A DNA stretch of 64,000 nucleotides from Flavobacteriaceae bacterium (GCA_947451525.1 CANFZM010000005.1:1-64000), one strand, 5' to 3'; positions 24,045 through 33,898 are shown, counted from the stretch's first letter. Translations and numbers: made by a program. Notes: generated by a model from the sequence alone, not told the origin.

Positions 24045-26027
24045 TTAATGATCGTGAGATTCTAATCGTCTCATGTTAATAATTTCTGGTGGATGCAACA
24101 CCATAGGAAATTGTTCTACTTTAACAGAACTACTATCCAAACCAAATCCTTTTTCTTCGGATAAACTGAATTTTTTCATAAAGAAATAAGCATTCATAAC
24201 GATGTTTTCAAAGAAAGTTAAATCGCTATCATTAGAAAGGAATTTTTCGGAAAGCACAAATTTAAAGTCTCCAATAATATTATTTTTATTTAAAGATTCA
24301 TAACGACTAGTGATATCCATTTCGCCTTTACTAACCATATCTTTAATAACTTCTTTAAACATTAAGTTGATTTTGGTAGGCTCTCTAAATCCAAGGTAGA
24401 AATCCACTCGGTACAAATCGTCTTTAATAACTTCTGTAACTTTATATTCTTTTTTGTACGGCTCGCTTAAAATATTTACATGGATGAACCAATATAAATC
24501 GGCTCTTTTCGGTCTTTTTTGAAGAATAGAATACATTACTTTTTCTTCAATTTCATCTACTCTATTAGAATTGGTCATGTATACTAAATGGGTAGCATAT
24601 TTTGGAATGGATAAATCCAAACTTAATTCGGCTAACACTTTTTTATACGAATCAATCTTAACCATTTTAGTGTAATTTTTGCTAATTTTCTTAGCTAAAT
24701 ACCACGTAGACATAATTCCTATTAAGACCGAAGCAATGAATAAGGTTACATAACCACCATCCATAAATTTAGTGATATTGGCAGCCAAAAAACTAAATTC
24801 GATAACTAAGTAAAGCAAGATTAAAGGTGCAATAAAATACCATTTTACCCTTTTCATTATCAAATAAAAATTAAGCAGTATTGTGGTCATTATCATACAT
24901 AAAATAATAGCCAAACCATAAGCATGCTCCATATTGCTGGATTCTTGAAAATGCCAAACAATGCCAACACAACCAAAAAACAATAACCAATTGATGGATG
25001 GAATATACAATTGCCCTTTTACATCCGTTGGAAATTTAATTTTCACTTTAGGCCAAAAGTTCAATCGCATGGCTTCATTTATCAAGGTAAAAGAACCGCT
25101 TATTAAGGCTTGTGAAGCAATTACTGCAGCAAGAGTTGCTACAACAATACCAACTGGTTTAAACCATTCGGCCATGATTAAATAAAACGGATTGGTGTTG
25201 TGAGCACCAAGTTCGGATAGTTTTTTTCCAGCATGTAATAATAAATACGCTCCTTGACCAAAGTAATTTAAAACTAAGGTTGTTTTTACAAATGCCCAAC
25301 TAATGCGTATGTTTTTTCTACCACAGTGGCCCATATCCGAGTATAATGCTTCTGCACCAGTAGTACATAAAAACACAGCACCTAATATAAAGAATCCTTG
25401 ATTACTAACATCACTAGTCAATAAATGATACGCATAATAAGGATTTAATGCTTTGAAAACTTCTACATTAGTGCCTATTTGAATAACACCCAAAACGGCT
25501 AACATAGAAAACCAAATTAGCATCATTGGAGCAAAGAATTTCCCAACTAATTTAGTTCCGAATTGCTGAATAGTAAACAATACAAATAGAATTGCTATGA
25601 CAATAGGAACGGTAGGGATATCTGGTTTAAAAATTCGTAATCCTTCTACAGCCGAAGATACCGAAATAGGAGGGGTGATAATTCCATCGGCAAGTAAGGC
25701 ACTTCCTCCAATTATGGCAGGGACAATAAGCCATTGAATTTTGGTTCTTTTTACCAAAGCATAAAGAGCAAAAATCCCACCTTCGCCATGATTATCGGCA
25801 CTTAAAGTGATAATTACGTACTTTAAAGTGGTTTGTAAAGTTAATGTCCAAAAGATACAAGATAGACCTCCTAAAATTAAATCTTTAGAAATAACACTAT
25901 TTCCAATTATGGAATTCATTACATATAAAGGAGAAGTTCCTATATCTCCATAAATAATTCCTAAAGTAATTAATAATCCTGCTGCCGAAAGCTTGCTGTG
26001 AAGATTCTGATGACTATGCGAACTCAT
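24045..26027 (-). CDS. kup: KUP-family potassium transporter
   Basis: The 660-residue inner-membrane protein imports potassium, probably with protons. About twelve transmembrane helices fill residues 14-460, with the family signatures GIIYGDIGTSPLYV near residue 20 and a DNHGEGGIFALYAL stretch near 78. A cytoplasmic C-terminal domain of about 200 residues follows. The length matches Kup. It stands alone, with a -7 element at 26048-26055 and a shared terminator at 23993-24025. Expression under potassium limitation is a general expectation, not visible here. Confidence 0.95.
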   Translation of the reverse strand: MSSHSHQNLHSKLSAAGLLITLGIIYGDIGTSPLYVMNSIIGNSVISKDLILGGLSCIFWTLTLQTTLKYVIITLSADNHGEGGIFALYALVKRTKIQWLIVPAIIGGSALLADGIITPPISVSSAVEGLRIFKPDIPTVPIVIAILFVLFTIQQFGTKLVGKFFAPMMLIWFSMLAVLGVIQIGTNVEVFKALNPYYAYHLLTSDVSNQGFFILGAVFLCTTGAEALYSDMGHCGRKNIRISWAFVKTTLVLNYFGQGAYLLLHAGKKLSELGAHNTNPFYLIMAEWFKPVGIVVATLAAVIASQALISGSFTLINEAMRLNFWPKVKIKFPTDVKGQLYIPSINWLLFFGCVGIVWHFQESSNMEHAYGLAIILCMIMTTILLNFYLIMKRVKWYFIAPLILLYLVIEFSFLAANITKFMDGGYVTLFIASVLIGIMSTWYLAKKISKNYTKMVKIDSYKKVLAELSLDLSIPKYATHLVYMTNSNRVDEIEEKVMYSILQKRPKRADLYWFIHVNILSEPYKKEYKVTEVIKDDLYRVDFYLGFREPTKINLMFKEVIKDMVSKGEMDITSRYESLNKNNIIGDFKFVLSEKFLSNDSDLTFFENIVMNAYFFMKKFSLSEEKGFGLDSSSVKVEQFPMVLHPPEIINMRRLESHDH

Positions 26028-26047
26028 AAAATTTTATTAAAAGAATG

Positions 26048-26055
26048 CAAATGTA
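26048..26055 (-). promoter_or_regulatory. -7 element of kup
   Basis: The minus strand reads TACATTTG, a TAnnTTTG match, 20 bases upstream of the kup start codon. Confidence 0.5.
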
Positions 26056-26170
26056 TTACTTTTAGATATTTGAAATTCAATTTGTGAAATAAATATTCAT
26101 TTTAATTTACGTATTTTAAGAATATTTATTTATTTGCTTTTTAACTTATTAAGATTTTAAAAAAAGGCAT

Positions 26171-26199
26171 AAAAAAAAGCACCGATTTTCACCAGTGCT
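26171..26199 (-). terminator. Intrinsic terminator of the gene at 26223
   Basis: On the minus strand AGCAC and GTGCT (26195-26199 and 26178-26182) close a short stem around a 12-base loop, followed by eight T. It lies 23 bases after the stop at 26223. Confidence 0.7.
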
Positions 26200-26222
26200 T
26201 TATAGTATAGTTAAATAATAAA

Positions 26223-27356
26223 TTATCTTCTTCCTCCGCCAGAACTTCTTCCTCCGCCACTGTTAGAACTACCACCAGAACTTCTTCCACCACCATCACT
26301 ATTTCTAGGAGATGAATTAATGTTACCATTACTTCTTGGTTGAGAAGGACTTGGAGAACTGTTTCCAGAATTTCTTGGAGATTCATTAGAATTATTTCTC
26401 GGAGTGCTAGTAGTATTTCTTGGTGCTTCACCTGAATTACTTCTTGGAGCACTTACATCAGTTCCTCTAGGCTCTGAAGAACGTGGAGAAGTATTTGTTG
26501 TTCTTGGGTTTTCGCTATTGTTTCTTGGGTTATTGGTATTTCCGTTGTTAGAATTTGTGTTACTTCTTGGATTAACCGAATTTCTTGGGTTATTTCCATT
26601 ATAAAGATCACGTTTTGGTCTTGCTTGGTCTAAATCATATCTATTAGTATATCCAGAATTTCTGTTCTCAAAAGAACGATTAGGATTCTCTCTTTCATAA
26701 TAGTTGCTTCTTCTACCATAATAATTGTTGTAAGCGCTTTCACATCTTCTAGTTCGAACATAGTTGTATTGGTAACTAAAATTAATATGATTTCCTATAT
26801 GACGTCTGTATCTAAAAATTGGATACGGATTCCATCCATAATAATAGGTTGGATAGTAACCCCAGTTCCAAGAAGAATAATACGGATGGTAGTTAGAAAC
26901 CCAAAAATAATTGAATATAATCGGTACATTTACATAAACAGGTTCGTAAATATAGTTTCTACCATACATAAAAACATCCCCCACCACTTGCACTTGCATC
27001 CTATTGTTGCTGTCTTTTTCCACTTCAACAGTTGCTACATCTTGAAATTGATCGTGACCTAATACGGCTTGAATCACAATTAAATGAACATTTCCTTCAA
27101 TAGATTCAATTACTCGTAAATAATCTACTTGATTATCGTTGTTTAAATCCAAATTAGATATTTGTTCCTTAGGATCGTTCAAACGGAATTCAAAATCGGC
27201 TAAATCTTTAGAATCTCCAAAAATCGAAGCAACGGCTCTAAGATCTAGATTGTCGCTTATTTCAGAACTAGTAGCGTTAACCGTGGTTTTGTTTTGTGCA
27301 AAAGAACTTGCAAACAACAAACACATAAAAGACGAAAGTAATAATTTGGTTTTCAT
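26223..27356 (-). CDS. Exported protein with low-complexity Ser/Asn/Arg/Pro tail
   Basis: The 377-residue product has a signal peptide (about 1-20, ending SFAQ) and a folded region (about 30-140) with an EF-hand-like calcium loop, DLNNDNQVDYLRVIE. A tyrosine/tryptophan-rich segment (about 145-235) and a long low-complexity tail follow. The tail is built from PRN and PRS words (NPRNS, TPRNN, SPRNS) and ends in glycine/serine/arginine repeats. The tail shows codon-level repetition typical of expansion. I know similar flavobacterial proteins only as hypothetical. It is divergent from the gene at 27481. Confidence 0.75.
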   Translation of the reverse strand: MKTKLLLSSFMCLLFASSFAQNKTTVNATSSEISDNLDLRAVASIFGDSKDLADFEFRLNDPKEQISNLDLNNDNQVDYLRVIESIEGNVHLIVIQAVLGHDQFQDVATVEVEKDSNNRMQVQVVGDVFMYGRNYIYEPVYVNVPIIFNYFWVSNYHPYYSSWNWGYYPTYYYGWNPYPIFRYRRHIGNHINFSYQYNYVRTRRCESAYNNYYGRRSNYYERENPNRSFENRNSGYTNRYDLDQARPKRDLYNGNNPRNSVNPRSNTNSNNGNTNNPRNNSENPRTTNTSPRSSEPRGTDVSAPRSNSGEAPRNTTSTPRNNSNESPRNSGNSSPSPSQPRSNGNINSSPRNSDGGGRSSGGSSNSGGGRSSGGGRR

Positions 27357-27480
27357 AGCATGTAATTTTAAGATTCATAATAGTGTTGCAACCACCAATC
27401 CAATATCTGTGCCAAGAATAAATTTTCACAAATCATTAACAAAAATTACTGTATTTTAGCAAGGTTATTTAGTATTTAAT

Positions 27481-28524
27481 ATGAAAAAACTCACAATTTT
27501 ACTTCTTCTTTCTGTTATCTTTTTATCTTGTAAACCCTCGCAAGTTTCTTTTACTTCCGTAAAAATTGATACCTTATTAATCAATAAAATTAGCATTCGT
27601 CCTATAACTGTCTCCGCAGATAAGGTTTGGTATGCTGCAGATAAAAATAGAGTTGGTAGCATCAATTTAAAAGATTCACGAAAATTAGAGCGTAGTATCA
27701 TGAAAGATTCTTTAAAGTTAGAATTCCGAAGTATAGCCCAAACCTCCAATTCCATTTTTATTGTAAATGTTGGAAATCCAGCCCTTATTTATAAATTTTC
27801 AAAAGATTTACTAATAAAAAAACTGGTATACGAAGAACATAATCCTAAAGTATTCTACGATAGCATGCAATTCTGGAACGACCAAGAAGGTATTGTTGTT
27901 GGCGATCCCATAGATAATTGTTTAAGCATCTTGATTACCCGCGATGGTGGCACCACTTGGAACAAAGTTTCCTGCAACAGTTTACCCCAAGTAGAAGAAG
28001 GCGAAGCCGCTTTTGCAGCAAGTAATACCAACATTGTCATCAAAGGTAACACGACTTGGATAGTTTCTGGAGGCAAGAAATCTAGAGTTTTCATTTCCCC
28101 TGATAAAGGAATTACTTGGAAAGTCTACAATACCCCAATAATACAAGGGGAAACCATGACCGGAATATTCACTGCCGATTTCTATAACAACAAAATCGGA
28201 TTTATTGCCGGAGGAAATTACGAAAAACCCCAACAAAATTTTGGCAACAAAGCCCTAACCACCAATGGTGGAAAAACTTGGAAATTGGTTGCCGAAAATC
28301 AAGGCTTTGGCTATGCTTCCTGCATACAATATGTACCCAATAGCAACGGAAAACAATTGGTTTCCGTGGGTGCCAGTGGCCTGTATTACTCCAAAGACAG
28401 TGGAAAATCATGGCAACAACTAAGCACCGACGCTTCCTTATACACTCTAAGATTTATTGATAATTTCACAGCAATTGCCGCAGGTAAAGACAAGATGGTG
28501 AAGTTAGTTTTTAGTGCTCGGTAA
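27481..28524 (+). CDS. Lipoprotein with YCF48/BNR-like beta-propeller
   Basis: The 347-residue protein has a short lipoprotein signal with lipobox LSC (cysteine at 17). The mature part consists of repeated propeller motifs with the Asp-box pattern: TRDGGTTWNKV near 145, SPDKGITWKVY near 205, TTNGGKTWKLV near 260 and SKDSGKSWQQL near 308. It resembles YCF48/photosystem assembly-factor-like and BNR-repeat proteins, which in Bacteroidetes are envelope proteins of unclear role. Some annotations call this family oxidoreductase without support in the sequence. The start is the ATG at 27481. Confidence 0.8.
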   Translation: MKKLTILLLLSVIFLSCKPSQVSFTSVKIDTLLINKISIRPITVSADKVWYAADKNRVGSINLKDSRKLERSIMKDSLKLEFRSIAQTSNSIFIVNVGNPALIYKFSKDLLIKKLVYEEHNPKVFYDSMQFWNDQEGIVVGDPIDNCLSILITRDGGTTWNKVSCNSLPQVEEGEAAFAASNTNIVIKGNTTWIVSGGKKSRVFISPDKGITWKVYNTPIIQGETMTGIFTADFYNNKIGFIAGGNYEKPQQNFGNKALTTNGGKTWKLVAENQGFGYASCIQYVPNSNGKQLVSVGASGLYYSKDSGKSWQQLSTDASLYTLRFIDNFTAIAAGKDKMVKLVFSAR

Positions 28525-28618
28525 TCAGTGCTCAGTGTTCAGTGCTCAGCATTTCACTAATCACCAATTACTAATTACTTTTTCTTCAAGAGCGAAACAG
28601 TTGGCATTTTAGTAATGG

Positions 28619-28711
28619 CAATTCCTGCCATCCGTTGCAATCTTTTTTTATATAGCCCATGGTTTAAACCATCGGCTATATAAAAAAAGGATTTCCACTT
28701 CTGTCAGGGCT
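28619..28711 (-). repeat. Structured intergenic element, copy 1
   Basis: On the minus strand it begins AGCCCTGACAGAAGTGGAAA (from 28711) and ends GATTGCAACGGATGGCAGG followed by AAT (to 28621). Between these is an almost perfect 46-bp inverted repeat (28643-28688, 23-bp arms, one mismatch, no loop). The two ends match those of the element at 48750-48850, whose central hairpin is unrelated in sequence. The outer arms CCTG and CAGG can pair; in the other copy they are CCCG and CGGG, a compensatory change. Confidence 0.75.
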
Positions 28712-28873
28712 ATGCAGTTTTTGTCTTTTGTGAAATAAGATTTTCAAAAGAAACTAACTATAATCTTGTTCATCCTGACGCAGGAGGAATCGCATCATTA
28801 AAATAACAATCTCAAAAGATAATCTTACTAAAATAATAAAGTATAATTTCCCCAACATATAAAACTTAATGTA

Positions 28874-28929
28874 TATATTTGATAATTATGCTACCCTATA
28901 GTAGTAATCTCTCCAATATTGAGTAGCAT
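28874..28929 (+). promoter_or_regulatory. -7 element and leader hairpin of the gene at 28995
   Basis: TATATTTG at 28874-28881 matches TAnnTTTG. The leader of about 105 bases contains ATGCTAC (28888-28894) and GTAGCAT (28923-28929), which could form a 7-bp stem with a long loop. A regulatory function is not demonstrated. Confidence 0.35.
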
Positions 28930-28994
28930 TTTTATACACCTTGTCAAATAGTTGAAATTGTCAATTAAATAGTTTAGCATTTAATTTTAGAATT

Positions 28995-30512
28995 ATGAAA
29001 AAAATATTTTTAATCACATTTTTAGTTTCTATTTATACAGTTACCTATTGTCAAAGTCTTATTCGTGATAACTCATTCGGTAATCAAGGAATTGTCAATA
29101 CAAATTATCTATACAATAGTGGGAATGCAATTTATAGAATTATTTTGCTTAATGATCATAAATATATAGGTGTAGGTTCAAATAGAATAATTCGCTTCAA
29201 TGAAAACGGAACTAAAGACACTACGTTTGGGATAAATGGAGAGTTTCAAATTTCACAACAAATAAATGGTGGGATTTATAATATCAAATTAATAAATGAT
29301 TCTTTTTATTTTTTAGGATATATAAATAATAATAACAGTAACTCTAATGATGGTTTAATTTTAAAAGTAACTTACAACGGATTGTTAGATACTACTTTTG
29401 CCAACAATGGGATTTTATCCTATAATATAAATGAAAATGAGGCTTTCTACGATCTTGATATTGCTTCCGATAATAAAATTATTGGTGTAGGCATTAAGAA
29501 ATCCTATCCTTGGCAAAAATTATTTATTGCAAAATTTAACGCAAATGGTACAATTGACAGTTCTTTTCAAAATAATGGATACAAAGAAATTTATGTTTTT
29601 CCGATGGCAACTGAAAAAATTGAAAATATCTCTGAAATTGAGAATAATAAATTCATAATTGCTTGTACTGGAAGGATGAATATTAATGATAGTTATTCCG
29701 AACTGGCATTATTAAAATTAGATACCGATGGTAATTTTGATTTATCATTCAACACAACTGGAACCTATATAATGCCTTCCTATCGTCCATTCTATTCTAA
29801 TGTTAAGTTTTTTGGTAATTTATTATATGTAGTAAACATTGATAATAATATTTATGGTGTTAATTATGATGCAACATTATTTAAAATGAACCTATTAGAT
29901 TTAACTTTTCAAGCGACTCTTATAGATAGAGATAATTCCGATTATTTCATTCATAATGATTTAAGTGTTTCAGTATTAAGTATGAACAGAGATCAGGTAA
30001 ATGTATATCCAAACAGAAATTTATTTATTAAAAAGTACGATTCAAATGGAAATCTAGATAATAGTTTCTGTAATACAGGAATTTATGAATTTAATTTAAG
30101 TGATATTAACAATTATCAAACAGATGATTTGCCTGGTAGCATTGCAATTTATGATGATAAAATATTAATTTCAGGACAATCTCAAATACCTCAATCGGGA
30201 TTATTTGGTTTTAATTGTATTTTTACAAAATTTAGTCAAATTACATTAGCATCAGATACATTTCAAAAAGATAAAATTTCAATAGCACCCAATCCTGCTT
30301 CCGATTATATAAAAGTTAATTTAAAAGATATTAGTTCTCCAGCAAGCATTAAAATATTTAATCTAATTGGTCAAGTCGTTTACGAGTCAATTATTTTGGA
30401 TAATGTAAATGAATTACAAATTAAAATTGACAACTTACGAAGTAGCCTGTACTTATTAAAAATAATTGATTCTAATAATAACGTTTACGATAAAAAATTT
30501 CTGAAAGAATAA
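28995..30512 (+). CDS. T9SS-exported delta-60 repeat beta-propeller-like protein
   Basis: The 505-residue product has a signal peptide (about 1-20). It carries repeats of the delta-60 type: DNSFGNQGIVN near 24, DTTFGINGEF near 75, DTTFANNGIL near 131, DSSFQNNGYKE near 185, and DNSFCNTGIYEF near 355. A type A T9SS sorting domain covers about 430-505 (SIAPNPASDYIKVN, IKIFNLIGQVVYE, SSLYLLKI). Delta-60 proteins are large extracellular propeller-like proteins; ligand and role are unknown. It is followed by another T9SS gene at 30767 with its own promoter. Confidence 0.85.
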   Translation: MKKIFLITFLVSIYTVTYCQSLIRDNSFGNQGIVNTNYLYNSGNAIYRIILLNDHKYIGVGSNRIIRFNENGTKDTTFGINGEFQISQQINGGIYNIKLINDSFYFLGYINNNNSNSNDGLILKVTYNGLLDTTFANNGILSYNINENEAFYDLDIASDNKIIGVGIKKSYPWQKLFIAKFNANGTIDSSFQNNGYKEIYVFPMATEKIENISEIENNKFIIACTGRMNINDSYSELALLKLDTDGNFDLSFNTTGTYIMPSYRPFYSNVKFFGNLLYVVNIDNNIYGVNYDATLFKMNLLDLTFQATLIDRDNSDYFIHNDLSVSVLSMNRDQVNVYPNRNLFIKKYDSNGNLDNSFCNTGIYEFNLSDINNYQTDDLPGSIAIYDDKILISGQSQIPQSGLFGFNCIFTKFSQITLASDTFQKDKISIAPNPASDYIKVNLKDISSPASIKIFNLIGQVVYESIILDNVNELQIKIDNLRSSLYLLKIIDSNNNVYDKKFLKE

Positions 30513-30612
30513 AAGTTTATCAATATTTTTGACCATGACTTGGACTTTATTAGGAATAAAAACCAAAGTAAAATAATAGCGTATCCTTTTCCTACTAATA
30601 AAAGATATTGTA

Positions 30613-30620
30613 TATATTTG
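30613..30620 (+). promoter_or_regulatory. -7 element of the gene at 30767
   Basis: TATATTTG, a TAnnTTTG match, gives a leader of about 140 bases. The same octamer heads the neighbouring T9SS gene at 28995. No -33 TTG at standard spacing is clear. Confidence 0.35.
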
Positions 30621-30766
30621 AGGGAAATAATTGAATTATGTTTCCAATATAACTAAATTTAAATGTTTTTTTGTAATAAAGTTATTACTGCAAAGGTGTT
30701 GTGTTAACATTGATTTACACGAAAAAAAGTAATAAATAAATTTATATAATTCGAAATTCAACAAAA

Positions 30767-33283
30767 ATGAAGCGATTAATTTTTATTAGTATAGTGTTTA
30801 TTTGCAATGTCAATTTTGGACAAGTTAAGCCTACTTCAGATATTTTTTATACACCTAATGGAATATTTGACAATGTAGTTGACAACGAAGGAAATGTTTA
30901 TAAATTATCGGATATTAGAGTTGCCAAACCTTCTGTCTTAAAAAATGGAACAACAGCAACAACTACGCTTCTTTGCACCTCTGGTATTTTTGAACTTTAT
31001 TTCGAAACTGGAAGTGGCATGGAAATAGTTGGAAATTCTCTTCACGACCAAAGAAGAGCCATACTATGTCAAGCATTTCAAGACATCTCCGATTTTATTA
31101 ATACTCCCTTAAAAAATGCAGGAAATACAAACAAAGTAAAATTTTGGATTCGAAGTCCTACTGCAGTAGGATTTCCATCAAATGCAGCTGGTGCAGCAAG
31201 TTCTTTTTATAATTTGCCAACATTTGCATCAGTAATGGGACCACAGGGAGTGGGAATTAGTGGGATTATAGATAATGAAATCTGGAAAACAATACTCACA
31301 GGTAATGATTCATATTCTAATACTGTTTTCCCTATTGTTAATACAAATTCTGTAGGCGGATTTTATCACGGATGGGCTAGTTTTAATTTAGAGGGAACAG
31401 TAGACTGGAATTTAGATTATAACAAATACGACTCTTCAACGGCTTACCCTATTAATTATGTTGATTTTTATACAACAATCGTTCATGAAGTTACACATGC
31501 TTTAGGATTTAATAGTTTGATTAACTACAATGGATATAGTCAGTTTCAAAGCAACATAAATAGTTACTTTGGTAATTATTTTACTAGATATGATAAAAAT
31601 TTAAAAACAAGTTCAAATAAATCATTAATTACCAATTCTGTTATAACTGGGGGTAAAATGTATGATTTTAGTTTTAATTCACTAGTTTCCACCTCTTCAT
31701 TATATCCGAGTTGCAGTTTAACTCCACCTGTATATGTTGGTAATAGTGGGGCTTTTAACTGTCCAACAGCAATAAAATATGTTGGAGGAGTTACAGTTCC
31801 GGTTTATAATTCGCCTTGTTATGAAAATGGAAGCAGTTTAAGTCATTTTGAAGATGCCTGTTACAATGGGAATTCAAACGACCAATATTTTATGATGAGT
31901 GACAGAGCATCGGGTCTTTATGCTAAAAGAACCTTAACTACCGAAGAAAGACAAGTGCTTTGCGATATTGGTTATAGTGTAAATGGAACTTTTGGCAATA
32001 CAAGCAATTATACCTACAAAAATTATGGAGTAGCCGCCTGTACTGGGATAACAGTTTCTGGAATAAATGATGGTTTTTCAATTTCAACAGGAACTTACGC
32101 TTTTCAAGGGAATTCGGGTACTAATATTAGCATTTCAGGAATATTAAATAATGATTATACTGCTGGATTATCTTCTAATCTTCGTTTTGAGTTTGTACAA
32201 GATATATACGACCCAAACGCAATTTTTTCTGTTACTTCTGGAAACCTAGCCACATCATTTACAATAAAATCTTATGTGCCTGGAGTTCACTTATTGCGTT
32301 ATGTGCCATTTGATTTTGTTACTGGACAACGAGGAAATATTACTTATATTTATGTAAATGTATTTAATAACTGCACCAATAATAATTCTGGAAACTTAGT
32401 TAAAAATGGTAGTTTTGAAGAACATAATTATGTTCCTAATGCATCTAGTCAAATATATAAAGCATGTGGTTGGCAAAATTCAAGTTATGGGCCTTCTGCA
32501 GATTATTTTAATTCCGACGCTACCAATACTTATTTAAGCGTTCCTAGCAATTTTATGGGAAATCAAGCAGATAATACCCTCGGAAATCATGCTTATGTTG
32601 GGATGTATTTAGGTCCAAACCGTTTTGAGTTTTTAGAAAATGTTTATAGTGAATCAATAAAAACCGAGTTACTAAACTCTTTACAACCTAATACACAATA
32701 CAATTTATCCTTTGATGTTTCAATTTCAGATAATAATTTAACAAATGCTGTAAAATTCCAAGCATTTATAACAGATACCAATTTAGAATTAACAACTGGA
32801 GGAATTATTCCAATTTCAAATATAACTTCGGATAAAGTGTTTTTAACCAATTCAACTTTTACAGATTCTTCTTCTGCAAATTCTTGGCAAACAATAACAT
32901 TTACATTCACAACAAGTAGTAATCCTAATTTAAAATACCTTTATGTAGGTGGATTAAATAATGTTCAATTTCAAAATAGTAATGAAATTTATTATTATCT
33001 AGACAATGTTTCTCTTACTCCAGTTTTGTCCAATAATTTCTATGATTCAGATAATAGTATTAACATTTTTCCTAATCCTGCTAAAAACATTGTCAATATT
33101 TCAAACAATAATGAAAATATAGAGTATATAACTCTTTGCGATTTGCAAGGAAGAATTTTGCAAACAGAAAAAGTCAATAAAACAAATACACAACTCGATA
33201 TTTCTAATTATCAATCAGGTACCTATCTAATTATGATTACAGACGACAACGGAACTACTACTAAAAAATTACTAAAAAATTAA
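30767..33283 (+). CDS. T9SS-exported putative zinc metalloprotease
   Basis: The 838-residue product has a signal peptide (about 1-18, ending NFGQ). Its N-terminal half holds a zinc-protease motif HEVTHALGF with the two histidines at 240 and 244 and the glutamate at 241. The usual metzincin third ligand at HExxHxxGxxH spacing is absent, so the third ligand must be more distant, as in leishmanolysin-like or gluzincin enzymes. Around 545-750 a carbohydrate-binding-like domain begins NLVKNGSFEEHN, and a type A T9SS sorting domain occupies about 760-838 (IFPNPAKNIVNIS, ITLCDLQGRIL, YQSGTYLIMI). The substrate is unknown; activity is inferred from the motif. Confidence 0.8.
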   Translation: MKRLIFISIVFICNVNFGQVKPTSDIFYTPNGIFDNVVDNEGNVYKLSDIRVAKPSVLKNGTTATTTLLCTSGIFELYFETGSGMEIVGNSLHDQRRAILCQAFQDISDFINTPLKNAGNTNKVKFWIRSPTAVGFPSNAAGAASSFYNLPTFASVMGPQGVGISGIIDNEIWKTILTGNDSYSNTVFPIVNTNSVGGFYHGWASFNLEGTVDWNLDYNKYDSSTAYPINYVDFYTTIVHEVTHALGFNSLINYNGYSQFQSNINSYFGNYFTRYDKNLKTSSNKSLITNSVITGGKMYDFSFNSLVSTSSLYPSCSLTPPVYVGNSGAFNCPTAIKYVGGVTVPVYNSPCYENGSSLSHFEDACYNGNSNDQYFMMSDRASGLYAKRTLTTEERQVLCDIGYSVNGTFGNTSNYTYKNYGVAACTGITVSGINDGFSISTGTYAFQGNSGTNISISGILNNDYTAGLSSNLRFEFVQDIYDPNAIFSVTSGNLATSFTIKSYVPGVHLLRYVPFDFVTGQRGNITYIYVNVFNNCTNNNSGNLVKNGSFEEHNYVPNASSQIYKACGWQNSSYGPSADYFNSDATNTYLSVPSNFMGNQADNTLGNHAYVGMYLGPNRFEFLENVYSESIKTELLNSLQPNTQYNLSFDVSISDNNLTNAVKFQAFITDTNLELTTGGIIPISNITSDKVFLTNSTFTDSSSANSWQTITFTFTTSSNPNLKYLYVGGLNNVQFQNSNEIYYYLDNVSLTPVLSNNFYDSDNSINIFPNPAKNIVNISNNNENIEYITLCDLQGRILQTEKVNKTNTQLDISNYQSGTYLIMITDDNGTTTKKLLKN

Positions 33284-33346
33284 CGAATATTTTTTTATAC
33301 TTGACACAGTTTATTGAGCATACTGTCATCTTTTAAAAATTCCAAT

Positions 33347-33388
33347 AAAAAAGCGATTTCTCATCTGAAAAATCGCTTTTTTATTTTT
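33347..33388. terminator. Bidirectional intrinsic terminator
   Basis: AAAAAAGCGATTT (33347-33359) pairs with AAATCGCTTTTTT (33370-33382), giving a 13-bp stem flanked by A and T runs. It lies between the convergent T9SS protease and Spy-like genes. Confidence 0.85.
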
Positions 33389-33422
33389 AGTATCTAAATT
33401 ACCAAAAACCAGAACCATTCAT

Positions 33423-33893
33423 TTATCCCCCAATCTTTTTATCCCGATATTGTTGCAAAAGTTTTTTACTAAACTGTTCTTCTGCTTTTTTAAGTTTCAA
33501 AATTTTAGTGGAAGGAAGAACCCCTTTTAAATTGGCAACAAATTTCTTTTTCAGTTGGTACAATTCATCTTCAGTGCTTTCCATTTGGGTTAAAAGAGAA
33601 GCGGCTTCTTTCTCGGATAATCTATCAATAGCATTACTATCGGTTCTTTCCAAATAGGCTTTTAATTTTTGCTTTTTAATTTCTTGCTGTTTGTCTTCAA
33701 ACGAATTAAATAAAGGCCAAAATTTAGCAGCCTCGTCTGGAGTTAAGTTCAACTCGGTGGTTATGAAAGCAACTTTTAAGGCTTTAATTTGTTCTTTTTT
33801 CTCTTTAAAACGTTCTCTTAAAGGGCCATCTTGCCCAAAAGAAGCAATAGAGATTAAGAATGCCGAAACGATTAATAATTTATAATTTTTCAT
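33423..33893 (-). CDS. Spy/CpxP-like exported helical protein in sigma-factor operon
   Basis: The 156-residue product has a signal peptide (about 1-20, ending ASFGQ). The mature protein is all-helical and charged, with LNLTPDEAAKFWPLFNSFED near residue 50, a motif resembling the LTxxQ-like helix pairs of Spy and CpxP periplasmic chaperones. It ends the operon ECF sigma factor, putative anti-sigma, this gene, starting five bases after the anti-sigma stop. A role as periplasmic stress sensor or chaperone under the sigma factor is inferred from operon order and fold-like pattern. Confidence 0.75.
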   Translation of the reverse strand: MKNYKLLIVSAFLISIASFGQDGPLRERFKEKKEQIKALKVAFITTELNLTPDEAAKFWPLFNSFEDKQQEIKKQKLKAYLERTDSNAIDRLSEKEAASLLTQMESTEDELYQLKKKFVANLKGVLPSTKILKLKKAEEQFSKKLLQQYRDKKIGG

Positions 33894-33898
33894 GCTAT

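Larger units (their letters stand above)
28525..28994. other. Gene-free interval with several repeat remnants
   Basis: No protein gene is credible here. It opens with tandem CAGTG(C/T)TCAGTG words (28528-28551). It then holds the structured element at 28619-28711, a degenerate copy of the 1860-1932 repeat at 28771-28799 (CATCCTGACGCAGGAGGAAT), a TATATTTG -7 element at 28874-28881 and a leader hairpin (28888-28929) for the next gene. Confidence 0.6.

Noticed and set aside
26189..26452. 87-residue minus-strand ORF rich in V, L and E
   Set aside because: It is a frame shadow of the low-complexity PRN/PRS-coding tail of the gene at 26223 and has no independent features.
27400..27415. Sigma-54-like promoter (GG-N10-GG) on the minus strand
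   Set aside because: The -12 part reads TTGGA rather than TTGCA, and no enhancer-binding protein gene is nearby; a chance match is likely in this window length.
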